The notes under the pieces: model-generated | Databases searched by the model: none | What the model saw: only the letters and a program-made list of their open reading frames with translations | Told to the model about the DNA's origin: nothing | DNA from: Corbicula japonica | Taxonomy: Eukaryota > Mollusca > Bivalvia > Venerida > Cyrenidae | NCBI GenBank assembly: GCA_038501625.1 | Contig: JAZAYU010000174.1 | Location: forward strand, 434,001 to 498,000 | DNA: 64,000 nucleotides | Direction of reading: 5' to 3' | Made by a program: the position numbers and the translations under genes | Shown: piece by piece, positions 44,520-56,631 of the stretch | Layout of the letters: the number at the start of each line of letters is the position of its first letter | Numbering within the stretch: position 1 is the first letter of the stretch

Positions 44520-47500
44520 CTCTAAAATCCAGACTTATTGGAATTTACGAGAATCATCTATCGACAGTGCCAATATCTCCCGTTACATGTGACCACCTGT
44601 TCCAAGAACAGGTTGGAGTAAAACGAAGAAAACAACAAAATGCAGATGGAGAGGTAAAGAGCTATGAAGACATATTCACTAAAGACGGCAAACGGTGTTT
44701 TAACATGTTTACGCCGCCCAGCAGGTATGGCTAAAACCACCTGGTGTATTAAATTAGTGAATAACTGGGTCAAAGTTTCGAAGGATCAGAAGAGTGATAC
44801 TAAGCAAGAAGTTCTTCGATGGTATGACATTGTAATACTAGTATTTTTACGAAATGCAACAAACGAAATGAAAATTATAGACATGATAAAAGAACAATTA
44901 TTTTCAGAAGACACAGACTTCTACGAAGTATTTACTGATGTTCTTAAAAAAGAACCGGACAGATGTTTAGTTATTGTCGATGGGTAAGATGAGTGGATGA
45001 TGCCTAAAAAACTAGTCTGCTCATCGTTTACTCAAAACCAGAACATTCCCTCAAAAGCTGAGCTGAACGGCTGTCCAATTTTTATTACAACGCGGCCATC
45101 AAAACTGTACGAAATAAGGATAAAGGAAACTGAATACGACCGATGTATAAAAATAATAGGAGTAAAAGACAAAGATAAACTAGTAGAAAAGATCATTAAT
45201 GAGTTAAACAAATTGCATAGCGATAAAGTTCCAAAACATGCATCGGATTTCAAGATGTCACATCAAGAATTATCTAGGAAATTGTTCATTGGATCCAGAA
45301 AAGTTGGCATATGTAATTCCATGGAACATGTTCAATCAACCCCAATATCGAAGTGCATGGAGAATCCTCTTTTGCTTATTATTATATCGGTCTGTATATG
45401 GTTTCAGTATGGCAAAATCGAGAAAACCTTAGCAGTCAATTACTCAGAGATGTTCAGGTATTTGTTTGAGTAAACACTTTGTATGAAAAAGTACAGTTTA
45501 CATATTCACACTTTATGTGAGGGGTCATCTGTATCAAACAAGATTCATTTACTTCCAGAGTGCCTAAATGAAATGATTCCTTCGCAATTTATCGAACTAA
45601 TGGCAAAGCTCTCAAAATTCGCTTTCGATAGTTTATTTAATGTTTCCACAAATGAATCCAAACTCGTGTTTGACGAGAAAAAATTAAAAATATGGCAAGA
45701 ATATTCTATTAACCAACCACTAACACGGATGACTAGAATGTCATTTCTTCATAAAAGTTTCCAAGAGTTTCTTGCTGCTGTGCATATCGTCGGTCAGTTT
45801 CAGAATAAACTCGTAGAACCATTAGAGGTGTATCAAAAATACTGTTGCAATTATACAAAGCTAGTGGAAATACAAAATGTGTTACTTTTTGTATGTGGCT
45901 TAGATCCTCGGGTTGCCAGTGAAATGTCGTTAAATATACAAAATGTAGCAAGAAGAACTGAAAAGGATAATAAATATCTTACACTGAGTTTGCCATTGAA
46001 GTGCACAGTGCAGGTACATGAATTTAGTAAAGAATATCCATCGTCGGAATATCCTATACATATTGAGGCATTAGATATACCAATAAGAGACAACAAAATA
46101 GCAGATTTAAATGGTTTGTCTGCAAGTGAAAATTCTCAATTTACAATAGATCATTTCAGAGGCTTTAATGATCTCCTGCCTATTTATCATTTCATTGACT
46201 ATATTTATCTTCTGCTTATGTCTAATAGCACCAAGATCAAACACATACACATCAATAAGTCGAAAACTGTTGAGAGTATTCACACCATACATAATGTACT
46301 GAATTGTGATATGCCATTTTTACTGAAGATTTGCGTTCTTGCAGATTTAGATTTGTCACGGTTTTCTTCTGTGGAACTGAATAGCTTTGGAAAGTCGTTA
46401 GAAAAATTATCGCAACTTGAATCTTTGAAGCTGAGGAATATACTATTTCCAGGTCCTATTACACTGTTTGCAGAATTGTCGTCAGTTAAATACATTGGAG
46501 TTAGAGAATATAGACTCGATCGAAATAAAGGTTAATACTGAAATGATGAAAAACATAAAAGTACAAAGCTGTTCGATATACATTTCTGTCGAATGTGAGC
46601 TCATGTTTGACATATCAAATATAATAATAAACATACTTCAGTAACTGTCACTGCTAAAACGTCTTCTAAAGAACAGGATACAGAAACAATGTCAAGCATT
46701 TACATTGACAAATGTAATAGTTTTTCAATTTTCTTAAAGCCTGAACAAAAAAAATGTTACGGTGAAATTAAACACAGTAAAATGCAACGAAAAGATTTAG
46801 GGAACTTCGTGACAGCTTTAAGAAAAATCCTGCTGTTGAAAATTCAAGATTTAGAGATAAAATTTGTAGATGAAGATGTGGACACATTGCGTGACATGAA
46901 TTTAGATTTCCAGCAGAAAATGTGGACAGATCTTCTTGCGATTTGTAGAATATCAACACTGGTCGTGAATAATTGTGGATCTTTAGAGCATCCAATAGAT
47001 ACAAAATGTTCGCTCACAATTTCAAATGCAACGTTGTTAGAAACAGATTTTCTTTTAAGATATGCTGTTTCTGTCGACAAATTCAAATATGTACATATTT
47101 ATACTGAAGTAATAGAAACCGAATTAGTACTTGATTTATTTTCGTGCAGACATTTTAAAGGACTTGAAATCAATTTATTAAGAGGTCAGATAGATTTGAT
47201 AAAAGCTTTGAAATTTCAACAAAATGAGAGAAGTTTTTTGACGCTTCAAGACAATCGTATCAGGTTTTCACGATGTAACGCAAAAGTCACTTGTTCTAAT
47301 ACGAATAAGGAAGAAACAAAGACTGTCGTTAGTCTTGCGGTTAATAGCCACGACATCCGTGAATTGACCCTCTCCAATGTTTCAGTAGACGAGGAAGTAC
47401 TTTTGAGTTTAATTGAATGTGATCATTTAAGTAAGACGGAAGTGATAAATACATATGTTGATTTTAATCTGAAAAATACAGTGACTGTTGCCACAGAGAG

Positions 47501-48062
47501 ATATGATTACTATGCATTTGTGAAAAACCAGGAAAGAAATGTTCTCCCCCCTTTTCTTCAAAATAGAAACCGTTTATGTAGTACCAGTTGGTGTCCTTGT
47601 TACAATGGGTCTCAAGGGGAAGATTATAAAGCTGATTGCATAAGTTCTCTTTATCACAATGTGATGCAAAGGATATATCGTAGAAGTAGTGGTATTTCGT
47701 CCCCTTTATACAATTTGCGAAGGAAACAAGGTGTAGGTATTTTACATCCTTTGCACACGCCGACAATTCATGTTATTTTTGATGAGATTCGACCTTGTAA
47801 CGACGAAAAGATTCAAAGGACTTACGGTCTCAGTGGTCTAAGTTGGAGTCCCTTTCATGAAGATAATCAAAGATCTCGCCGTTTCCCTTTGATTACCTTA
47901 AATTTAAGGACACGCGTTTTCAGTAGTCCTAGTTTTAATTCTGTTCGCGAAGACAACTTTCGAAGTTTTCAGAAAAACATGTGTTTTAACTGTACGACAT
48001 ATTTTGAGATGATGTTCGATAACGCAACATCTAAGCCGGTGCATATATTGATAAATCATTAA
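44520..48062 (+). pseudogene. HEPN-NACHT gene exon 5: NACHT and LRR region, multiply interrupted
   Basis: Acceptor CTTTCAG. The frame entering from exon 4 encodes YENHLSTVPISP and SYEDIFTKDGKRCFNMF, then is lost at about 44711-44715. The +1-shifted frame continues as RPAGMAKTTWCIKL, a P-loop with Ala where Gly is usual. CLVIVDG is followed by TAA (44985-44987), then DEW, so Walker B is cut. FITTRPSKL at about 45080-45106 resembles sensor 1. Further stops at 45471 and 46533; HKSFQEFLAA at about 45750-45780; a +1 segment at 46531-46641 encodes IKVQSCSIYISVECELMF before the frame returns. The open frame 46689-48062 encodes a 457-codon LRR-like and unassigned C-terminal region rich in Arg and Ser near the end. 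Confidence 0.7.
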
Positions 48063-48116
48063 AAAATGAATCCGTTGAATGTTTCTGGTTTACATGACAC
48101 ATGTGAGGTTTATATA

Positions 48117-48122
48117 AATAAA
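48117..48122 (+). terminator. Poly(A) signal of the HEPN-NACHT gene
   Basis: AATAAA 55 bases downstream of the final stop codon (48060-48062), the expected distance for a short 3' UTR. Confidence 0.5.
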
Positions 48123-51100
48123 CCTTGACTGCAAAGTATATTTGTTTTGTACTACTTGGTATATTAACCCTTGTTAGAATAGTCAGTACAAAACTCATCT
48201 GATGAATCTGTTACTATTGTATACGTTTTTTGATTATTCTTGTTAGAATTAAATATACTATACTTCTTCTTTTAGCTATTAGGAACAATGTTTTTACCGC
48301 TCAAACACTCGGGCTGGAGTTTTCCATTTGAACTCGAAAAAGATACTGTTTAATATATTTGTTTCAATTTCTTTCTCATTCTCTCTTTGATATGAATCAT
48401 TTCAGGAAGATATATTCATGAACAATTGTATTCCCTCATAATAAATGAACTTTCCATAATTGTAAGTTCTTGAGTAAATTTTATTTGCTTTTAGTTCTGT
48501 TTCATATTTACCTATGTGACAAATTTAACCAACATTCAACGTCTTTCCACATGATTTATGTTTTTTGTCGCAGCTCTTATACCAATAAAAATTGCCGTTC
48601 ATTGTTTAATTTTATTGCATTTAAAAGCTTGGTTTTTCATTTTAACAAATATCTATTGCTTGTTTACCATTATTTGCATAATTGGGATGAATGATATCAT
48701 TCTATTATTGTGTGCTCTTAGGTTTTAAAGTTTGGCCTAAGTAGTTTCTGGCATACATAAAATGTAACATTGTATTGAGAGACTTCTTTAGAGAAGGTAG
48801 AACACTAAAATTCTTGTAAAACAGATTGTTTGTGCCTAAATTCGACTAATCTTATATATTGTTCAATTTGTTAAATGAACTTCGTTTTACAACAGTCTAA
48901 AGATAGTATGAATATTTTCTAAGTCTAATTAACAGCAGGAATATACTGTGACCATTGAAAAAAGTTCAACAATTAAGAGAAAACTCATTTTATTCTATTT
49001 TTGTCACATATCTACACAGCCTTAAACCTCAAGGTAAAAAAATTACAAATATTTTAAACATTTGTTAGACCAAAGGAAACACGATAAAATAATTATGTCA
49101 ATTGTATCATGATAGTAATAATTTTGGCATTTAAAAACTTCTTTGTTGCTATTTTTCTTTACTGTTTTATATTTCTTAACATTGAATTGTATTTGACCGT
49201 TAAAGAGATTTTGATAACTCTTTATAATTGATTAAAGACAGTGCAAAAACGACTGTGAAAGGAGCTTAATAACGAACTTTAAGAGTACTTTGCTGTTGCT
49301 TATAATTCCAAAAACTATATTCGACAAAAATGTTCTTCCTTTTAATTCACAGATGAATACTTTGTACATGTACAAGTAAGTAATGTTCTTAAAGGGGCAA
49401 CAGGAATATATAAACCTCTATATGGCACAGGGGCTGACTTACCAATAATTGTATACATTCTACATATCAAGGAGACAAACAGATATTTAGTCCTGTTGCC
49501 CCCTAAACATCACGTTTTGGTGTGCTTCTTTTTTGTTTGAACGGAAGTTTCCTAGCATATGTTTTAAAAAAAAGTATAAACATGGAACTACATAAAATAA
49601 TTATGTTTGTTTACTGCGATGGATAATGTTTATTAATGTCTTAACTGAATAAAATTTTTAATCCATTTTATTTCTATTGTCACAATGTACGGAGAATGTT
49701 TTAGACTAATAAACTGTAGCTGCATATATAAGATATTTGCTTCTTTAAAAATATTTTACTTCAATGAAGTTTGCAAACATATGAAATTGATGGTGTTTGT
49801 TTGAAGACTGAATCATGAGAGACATGCAGTACTGCAACACATGAATACATTATTTTGTCAAACGAATTGTTTTTGTGCGACAAAACACTGCAACTGGAGC
49901 GAAATCAGTGTGACCATATCACGTAGTTTGTGACGTAATTTTTCGGTATAACGACAGGAAAATTTAAATCTTTGCAGCCTTGTAATTAATTTATTAGTTT
50001 ACAATTTTCGACGATAACTGAAATTCAATCATAAAATGTTATCAGTATTTGCCCCAAATCACAGACACAAGTAGATACAAGCGACAAATGTATTGACAAC
50101 CGTGGGTTGTGTTCAACTGTCCATTCTAATGCGCTAAATTTTAATGGTAAACAAATTAAATTCTGCCAAGTCTTCAAAGATTAGAATCCATGTTTTTTTT
50201 TCTTGCCATAATAGCCACACTAGAAATGATGTTCCGTATATTATTAAAAATACAAAGTATCGTGTAAAATGAAAGTGTTTACAACATTTTATGTAAAATA
50301 TGGCCCTTACATATACTCTTAATAGGTGTTTTTATATCAATGTACAAAGTACGAGTAGATTGTTTTTCTGACACAAACTTTGTTGTTTGTCTAAACAGTA
50401 CTAACTGTACATTTAAAATAAAAATAGTACTATTATCAAGGCTATTTTCGATCCCGTAGAAAAATTAAAAATCAATTTTTTTCTGACCGACTTAAGTAAG
50501 AAGAAGATAAATTACAGACTCTTTTTTGTAAAGTTTGAAATACAGAGACAGACTAGATTTTGTTCAAGAAGCCTACTAGCGAAAGTATGAAGCTCTTATA
50601 CATCGAAAACCTACAAACTTTAACTATTCGAGATGACAAGGTTGTCGAATGTCCAACGAGAAATAAGGGAACATTCTTGTTGTTGTTTTGATTTCCAAAC
50701 ACACGCTTCGTATTGTTTTCGCTATTGAAGAAATTGAATATGGCTTTGATATGAGTTTTCTTAATACATTTTTTAGAAACGGAAACTCGGCCGACTTTGT
50801 CGAGAAAGCTCAACAGAGCCTCGACTTTCATACGACCATATCGACCTTGTCCAGTATCACTTGTTTTTGAAAAACAGGTTTTCTGTATTTTTTTCCACCG
50901 CTTTTTCGAAATTGTACATTTATTATTAATAGCTAGCGATGTGATAATATTATCATATTAGACCAAAGATACGAGATGTCTTTTTATTAAATCCAGATAC
51001 AAATAAAACTAGTCGACTTGACTGAGTAAGACAAAAAACAACGTTCTAATCAGCAGCAAAACCTTTATATAAACAACATTGCATTATATTAATCGTTCTG

Positions 51101-51149
51101 TTCAAGGTGTTCTTTACCATAAATCCCCGAAGTTAAAAAGGTCATAGCA
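48123..51149. other. Non-coding AT-rich DNA with a MITE
   Basis: No exon is recognised. One short TIR element at about 49389-49507 is described separately. A minus-strand 92-codon ORF at 50553-50831 has no domain and is treated as chance. Confidence 0.5.
49389..49507. mobile_element. Short TIR element (about 119 bp)
   Basis: TTAAAGGGGCAACAGGA at the left and its inverse TCCTGTTGCCCCCTAA at the right; no ORF. The size and TTAA-like ends fit a MITE, but the target duplication is not certain. Confidence 0.6.
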
Positions 51150-52050
51150 TTGAGCAAAAGTAGCTTCAGAGTCAACGCACTAAAAATTGCTTTTTTTTTC
51201 ACTCCGTAGGACCGATTGAAAACAAACCGTCCAAATCTCCATTTATTGCAAAAGCTTGAAACAACTTATACTTGAGTCCGCCTTTCATCTGGGACACACG
51301 ACCCGGGCTTTAATTCAAGTTTGTGCAATAGCGTGGCTCTTTGGGCGTTATAGGAAGTTCGAGCATCAGCGAATGTCTGTGATACGTATGTGTAACGCTT
51401 TGAACGACCCGTGGCTTCTTGGGTTCCAGACATTTTTGAGGCCGGCCGGAAACTCAGATTATAAGCTCGATGTGCAATTTGCGACGAACACTCCAAGTTT
51501 TAGAGATGTCGGTGCATCAAGCAATGTTCACTTCAAATGCTATAACGGGACTAAGACAATTTTCGCTAGTAGCGTTATGATCGACCTAGGACTTCTTTGG
51601 TTCCAGCATTTTGTAGCCCTGAAACTCCAGGCAAAAGCTTGAGTGGTCAATTGCCACGAACCCTCAGAATTTAAGAAATATCGGAGCATTGAGCAAAACG
51701 TTCACCCCAAATGATATGTCTGGACTAACAAAATAACGATGTTTTTGTTTTCTCTTGAAGCGTGTTTTCGGACATTGGGTCGCGTAGTTCCAGCAAGGTC
51801 TGAGAAAAGGTGCACGACCTCCACTAGTCCCTGACCATAAATCCTTATTGTTGTCTGTAAAACACGTAATGTTTAATGTTTGAACTACCCGTAGCTTCTT
51901 TGGTTCCGCACATTGCTGATGCCGGAAATTCTGATGCCGGATGAGCTCTAGTGGTCATTTGCGACGAGCTTGGTAGATATCGGAGCAACGAGCAAAAAGT
52001 CCACTTCACATGAGGTCTTACTACCTAACCAAAAAAAAACCGCTCTTATT
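51150..52050 (+). repeat. Degenerate repeat, about four units
   Basis: Blocks such as GGCTTCTTGGGTTCCAGACA, GTGGTCATTTGCGACGA and TCGGAGCAACGAGCAAAAAG recur with drift about every 190-250 bases. The 128-codon ORF at 51256-51642 spans two units and is judged incidental. Confidence 0.55.
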
Positions 52051-52959
52051 CGGCCATTTCAGGGAGAGTGTTGTCAATTGGTTTCGTTAAAATCGACGAC
52101 TAATTCAGTAAAGTTAGTACAATTTCTTGTATAATATGTATTGTAAATGGGATAAACACCTAGCCGCTAGATTAAGACACCTGCTCCTGGTTTGTTTTTG
52201 TCGTTAAAGCGTGAAAGAATGGATAGGAACACTGGGGTCTAAACTCTGCAGTGTTTGCAGACTGATATTGAGAGCTTTTAAATTAGCGCATAAACATAAG
52301 GTTTAGCTTTGCTTTGTTTGCGGGGTGCTGCATTATAATTTTACATTTTGAAGTGTTTTTCTGTGCTAATAGGTACCTCTATGTTCATTTTTTTACATTT
52401 GAGACGATTTCATGGAAAAACCACCTCACTTTAGGACAATTTCATGGGTTGTTTTAGAGTTTAGAGAGTTTAGGCACTAATTTGCAATGAAGTTCATAAT
52501 AAACAAAATTAATAATGTAATTTTTACATTGTATTCGTGTCATGAAGTAACATGATATTGGCGAGTTATCTGCACCCATTAACTCAAATGATCACAATTC
52601 CAACCAGTTGTTAGCTATCTATGACTGTTCTAAACTTTAGTGCTTAAAACGGCGTACGACACACCATTTCACCCTTAGAAATCCCATTAAAACTTGTGCA
52701 CTTATACATGTTACAGTCATATGTATCCACCATAACCCCCCCCCCCTAAACAAATTAGTATATGCCTAAATATACCTGAAAGATGTAGTGATGTCCCTTG
52801 ATCAGGAAAGTCGCAGAAAACTTTACTGACAATATTTATTAAAATTTCTGTGTTAAATATTGGAAAAGGATTTCAAAAAGGATTAAAATGGACTAACTAA
52901 TATCTGAGGTAGATAATTTTGTGAACTTTTGACAGTGTTAATTAAAATCATAGATAAAA
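52051..52959. other. Non-coding AT-rich DNA
   Basis: Contains a C10 run at about 52737-52746. The 5' boundary of the LINE that follows cannot be placed exactly inside this stretch. Confidence 0.5.
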
Positions 52960-53108
52960 TCTTTCATTATGGAATATTATCGGTAAACAGTAAAAGGTAT
53001 AGGGCGACGCCATCTTTAATCATTGTGTTTATAAAATGAAGGTGGATTAACGCACTATTGGAAAATCCGCGCTCAAATATTTTGAAAGTATACTGCACGA
53101 AAAAAGAA

Positions 53109-54287
53109 ATGGCTGCAAATACTGCTGAAAGCGATTTGACTAAGAAAAGGATTCGTAGTGACACTAGTAGTTCCAGTAGTACTAGTGGCTTAATAGAAAA
53201 AGAAGATGAAACGAAAAATCCCAAGAAAAAAGTAATAACCGAAACAACAATAAAGAAAAGTGGAAAAGAACAGAAGGGTCCTGAAAAGAAAACAGAACAA
53301 GAACAAATGAAAAGCAGTTTACAGGAAATTCAAACTCAACTTAAACAAATAAATCTGACATTGGCAAATGTATTGACCAAAAACGATGATAAATTGAAAA
53401 ATATCGTAAAAGATATTGTAAGAGAGATGAAGGAGGAGCTATTTAGAGCTATAGAACACAGAATAGATCTGCTAGAAACAAAACTTTTTGATAAAGAAAC
53501 AGAGATAAAGAAACAAGAAGAAACTATTGTGAAACTACAAACTCAAATAAAAGAGCAAGAGGAACAAAATGACAGCCTTAAGATTGAGTTACGAAAATAC
53601 GAGGACAAAAACAATGAAATCTTCAATAATCTAGAACAATACAGCCGCATAAATAATATAAGAATAAATGGAATACCGGAAGTAGATAATACAAAAGCCA
53701 CAAATGAAAGCATGGAAACTGAAGAAAGACAAGAAAAAGACAAAAATAAAACTGAAACAAACAGTGATGATGATGAAGAAGAAGAAATACACAGAAAGAG
53801 CAATGTTGAAACAGAGAAAAAAGAAAATGCACCTATGCCATCCTACTCAGACGTGGCGAAGGCTGATAAGAAACAAGCTATAGAAAACGCAGAAATAACC
53901 AGGGATCTTGTAATTAAAACACTAAACAAGAAGTTACCCGGATTAGGATTAACGAAAGACGACATTGATACATGTCATAGACTAGGAAAGAAAGTAGAAG
54001 GAAAGAACAGGCAAATAATCGTAAGATTACAGTCAAGGCTTGTTAAAGAAAGAATCATGAGGCGCAAAAAGGAGTTACCCAAACCCCTCTTTGTAAGTGA
54101 AGACCTCACGAAACAAAACCATCATATTTTAATGTGTGTCAGGTTTAAAATGCCAGACGAAATTGATAAATGTTGGACCATAAATGGTAAAATTTGCTAT
54201 AAAAATAAAATGGGTAACATTAAACAAGTAAACTATAGTGAATTTGAAAACTGGGCGAGTCTACCCTGGCCAGAGAAGGAAAACTAA
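53109..54287 (+). CDS. LINE ORF1 protein, coiled coil and RRM-like
   Basis: 392 codons from ATG at 53109; an in-frame TTG at 53058 would extend it but is unlikely to be used. The N-terminus is Ser/Thr/Lys-rich, then a long coiled coil (about residues 70-175), then LEQYSRINNIRINGIPE, which marks the RRM-like core of L1-type ORF1 proteins. A Glu/Asp-rich insertion (about 215-240) splits it before TCHRLGKK and KNRQIIVRLQSRLVKERIM. ORF1 trimers bind and chaperone the element's RNA. Complete, no stops. Confidence 0.85.
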   Translation: MAANTAESDLTKKRIRSDTSSSSSTSGLIEKEDETKNPKKKVITETTIKKSGKEQKGPEKKTEQEQMKSSLQEIQTQLKQINLTLANVLTKNDDKLKNIVKDIVREMKEELFRAIEHRIDLLETKLFDKETEIKKQEETIVKLQTQIKEQEEQNDSLKIELRKYEDKNNEIFNNLEQYSRINNIRINGIPEVDNTKATNESMETEERQEKDKNKTETNSDDDEEEEIHRKSNVETEKKENAPMPSYSDVAKADKKQAIENAEITRDLVIKTLNKKLPGLGLTKDDIDTCHRLGKKVEGKNRQIIVRLQSRLVKERIMRRKKELPKPLFVSEDLTKQNHHILMCVRFKMPDEIDKCWTINGKICYKNKMGNIKQVNYSEFENWASLPWPEKEN

Positions 54288-56631
54288 GTTGACGCAACTA
54301 GACGGTGAGAAGTATACTTCGCCAATACCTATCGGACTAGCATGTGCATAACAGGCCTTTTGTAACCTATATTGCATAGTTATGACTAACTTAATCCTTT
54401 TATATATTATGTGAGCGAACTATGAATAACCTTATCTATAATCTGACAATTTAATATCAGCGAACTATAAAATTATAGTATGCGCTTAATATGAATACAA
54501 TAAAATGAAAAAGACAGTGAAAAACATGGTATATAATTAAATTAAAAGCAGTCTCAATAAATAAACAAATATAATTTGAATATATGAATGTAAAAAATTA
54601 GAATACTTCTAATAGCCATCAAATACCATTCCATTTTTATTTACTGAAAACGGTCAGTATGTAGCGTAAATTAAACTTTGGTTGATGGTGTGATGGCTAT
54701 CTAGATAGCGCAATTTTACATCAGATTGTGCAACGTGCTAATGCTAAATACGTTTTTTTTTTATTTTGAATCAGTACCTGCTAAATTGTTTGTTTTGTCA
54801 AATATCGAATACTTGAAATATTGTTGGTAGTACATGTATGATAGATTTATAGTTATTTGTCAGTATTTTCATCTTATTCCACAACATGATATTGCTCAAT
54901 AAGTTTTGTATGTTTAAACTATTTTATGTTATATTGTTTTTATGTAAAAACACTGAATATGAAAACTCATACAATAACCTCGACCAATGCTTCGTTTCAG
55001 CTGTTTACAACTAAGTTTAATAAATTATATTCTTATATGTAGACGCGACGATAGGTTGATGTAAAAAAAATCTTGATGGACCTTTTATGCAGTGTTTAGA
55101 CTAACACCAATAACTCAAATCGATGTTTATGTAATAATGTAAATGTAACTATCTACGTTAAACAAACTTTTTGTTCTTTGTGAGTTTATGTTGAGTTACA
55201 CATTCGTTATGTAAGAGCTACCATAATGAAATCATATTCAACCTACTCGACCTCTTATGCAGCGATTAGGCCAACACCAATAATTCAAATTGTTGTTTAT
55301 TTAATAATGTAAAGGTAACTATCTACGTTAAACAGACGTATTGGTCTTATGTAAAGATACCATGCTGTAAAATAGTTCAACTTACTTTATTATTCGTGAA
55401 TATGTTTTGTGTGTTGTTGTTGTTTTTGTTGTTATTATTTTGATAGGGCTTAAATAAGTAAGGCATCATATGTAAAAAGCACTATGAAATTCATATAAAA
55501 ATTAAATTGACTTTGTGTAACACAGTTTATTTATACCATTATGTCTAATAGTTGTTATTTGCATCAACCTCATATTAATATAATGCAATATATAAGAAAA
55601 TACAAATATTTCAAAATGTTATACTTAATTTTTTTTTTGGTTTTTTAACATCTACGTCATATTGATATTGATATGATGCGATGTAAAAAAAATACAATAA
55701 TTGAGTATATTGTTAATGAAATATCCTTAAGTCAATAGGATGAATAACAAGTCATATTGTTGCACAGCCATAACAACTTATCTTGTTATGGTAATAATTT
55801 CATTATGTAAGAGTTACCTTAATAAAAAAACAATTTTACCTATCCCATTACTTGTAAAACTGTTTCTATTGTTTGCTGTTGTTGTTGTAGTTATTTTTAT
55901 AGAGCATGAATGAATATAATATAAAAAAGCATAATGTAATTTATATTATAGTTTATGCTACATTGCATAATATTGTTGATAAAACCATGTATTTCATATA
56001 TTTTATAATCATATTAACCTTATATTAATATGATGAAATATGGAAATACCAACAAGTATTTCATAGTATTACACTAGAAGGTAACTATCTTAAATTAACA
56101 CAAACACTTAATAATAAAAAATTGTTTTTAATATCACTTTTATATTGATATGATACTCTGTAAATTAAAAACAACAGGTGTTTTTTCATTGTGTTACATG
56201 TGGAATTGTTATTTTGTTTTAATTTACTAAAATATTAAGAAAAACATTAAATTTTTGCAATAACGTCAACAACATAGACCAAGATTATATTCGCAATACA
56301 ACAAAATGAAATATGTATTGTAGCACAGGAAAAGTTTTTTGGTATATTATTCTTACTTAATTTTTTTTCTTAAATAGTGTAACGTTGTGCTAAATCCTCA
56401 GTCATTTTCTGTTTCTAACGAAACTTGGGTAATTAATCATTTTTCAAGAAGAACAAAAATAGTTTACTTTTTGTAGAATCTAAAAAATGTCCAAAAGAAC
56501 GGCGAAACCCATATACCTTAATCTTATCGTTTTTCTTTTTAGATTTTCTTTTCTAATTACATGTTTTCACAATCACATTTTTCAAAAATGGTCATTTCCA
56601 TTGTTTTGATGAAGAGTTTGTCATATTTTAA
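54288..56631 (+). other. LINE inter-ORF region, 2.3 kb
   Basis: AT-rich, no long ORF. A diverged pair at about 55107-55170 and 55273-55340 shares GTAACTATCTACGTTAAAC and CACCAATAA, about 166 bases apart. A 22-codon uORF starts at ATG 56588 and ends at 56656, overlapping the beginning of ORF2 in another frame. The length is unusual for L1-type elements and could hold remnants of a second insertion. Confidence 0.6.

Larger units (their letters stand above)
22645..48062 (+). pseudogene. HEPN-like (CXorf38/DUF4559)-coiled-coil-NACHT-LRR gene, decayed
   Basis: Five exons are proposed: 22645-23181, 41182-41340, 41522-41902, 42321-42393 and 44520-48062. Phases match at every junction (0, 0, 0, 1). 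Exons 1-2 resemble the DUF4559 domain of human CXorf38, including YKNW, a DPWELAK motif and RNDIMHSS. The R-x4-H in the last is the HEPN-type motif. Exons 3-4 are coiled coil. Exon 5 carries a NACHT NTPase region, the HKSFQEFLAA motif typical of animal NLRs, and an LRR-like tail. NLR/STAND proteins are oligomerising innate immune sensors in the cytosol. This copy is interrupted by a frameshift before the P-loop, stops at 44985, 45471 and 46533, and a +1 segment from 46531 to about 46644. It is therefore probably a pseudogene, or a chimeric or low-quality allele of a multi-copy family. Intron 1 is about 18 kb and repeat-filled. Confidence 0.75.

Noticed and set aside
51256..51642. 128-codon ORF
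   Set aside because: It spans units of a degenerate repeat, has no domain, and its frame is not kept in the other units.
53543..53832. Minus-strand Ser/Phe/Leu-rich ORFs
   Set aside because: They are antisense shadows of the Lys/Glu-rich ORF1 coiled coil.
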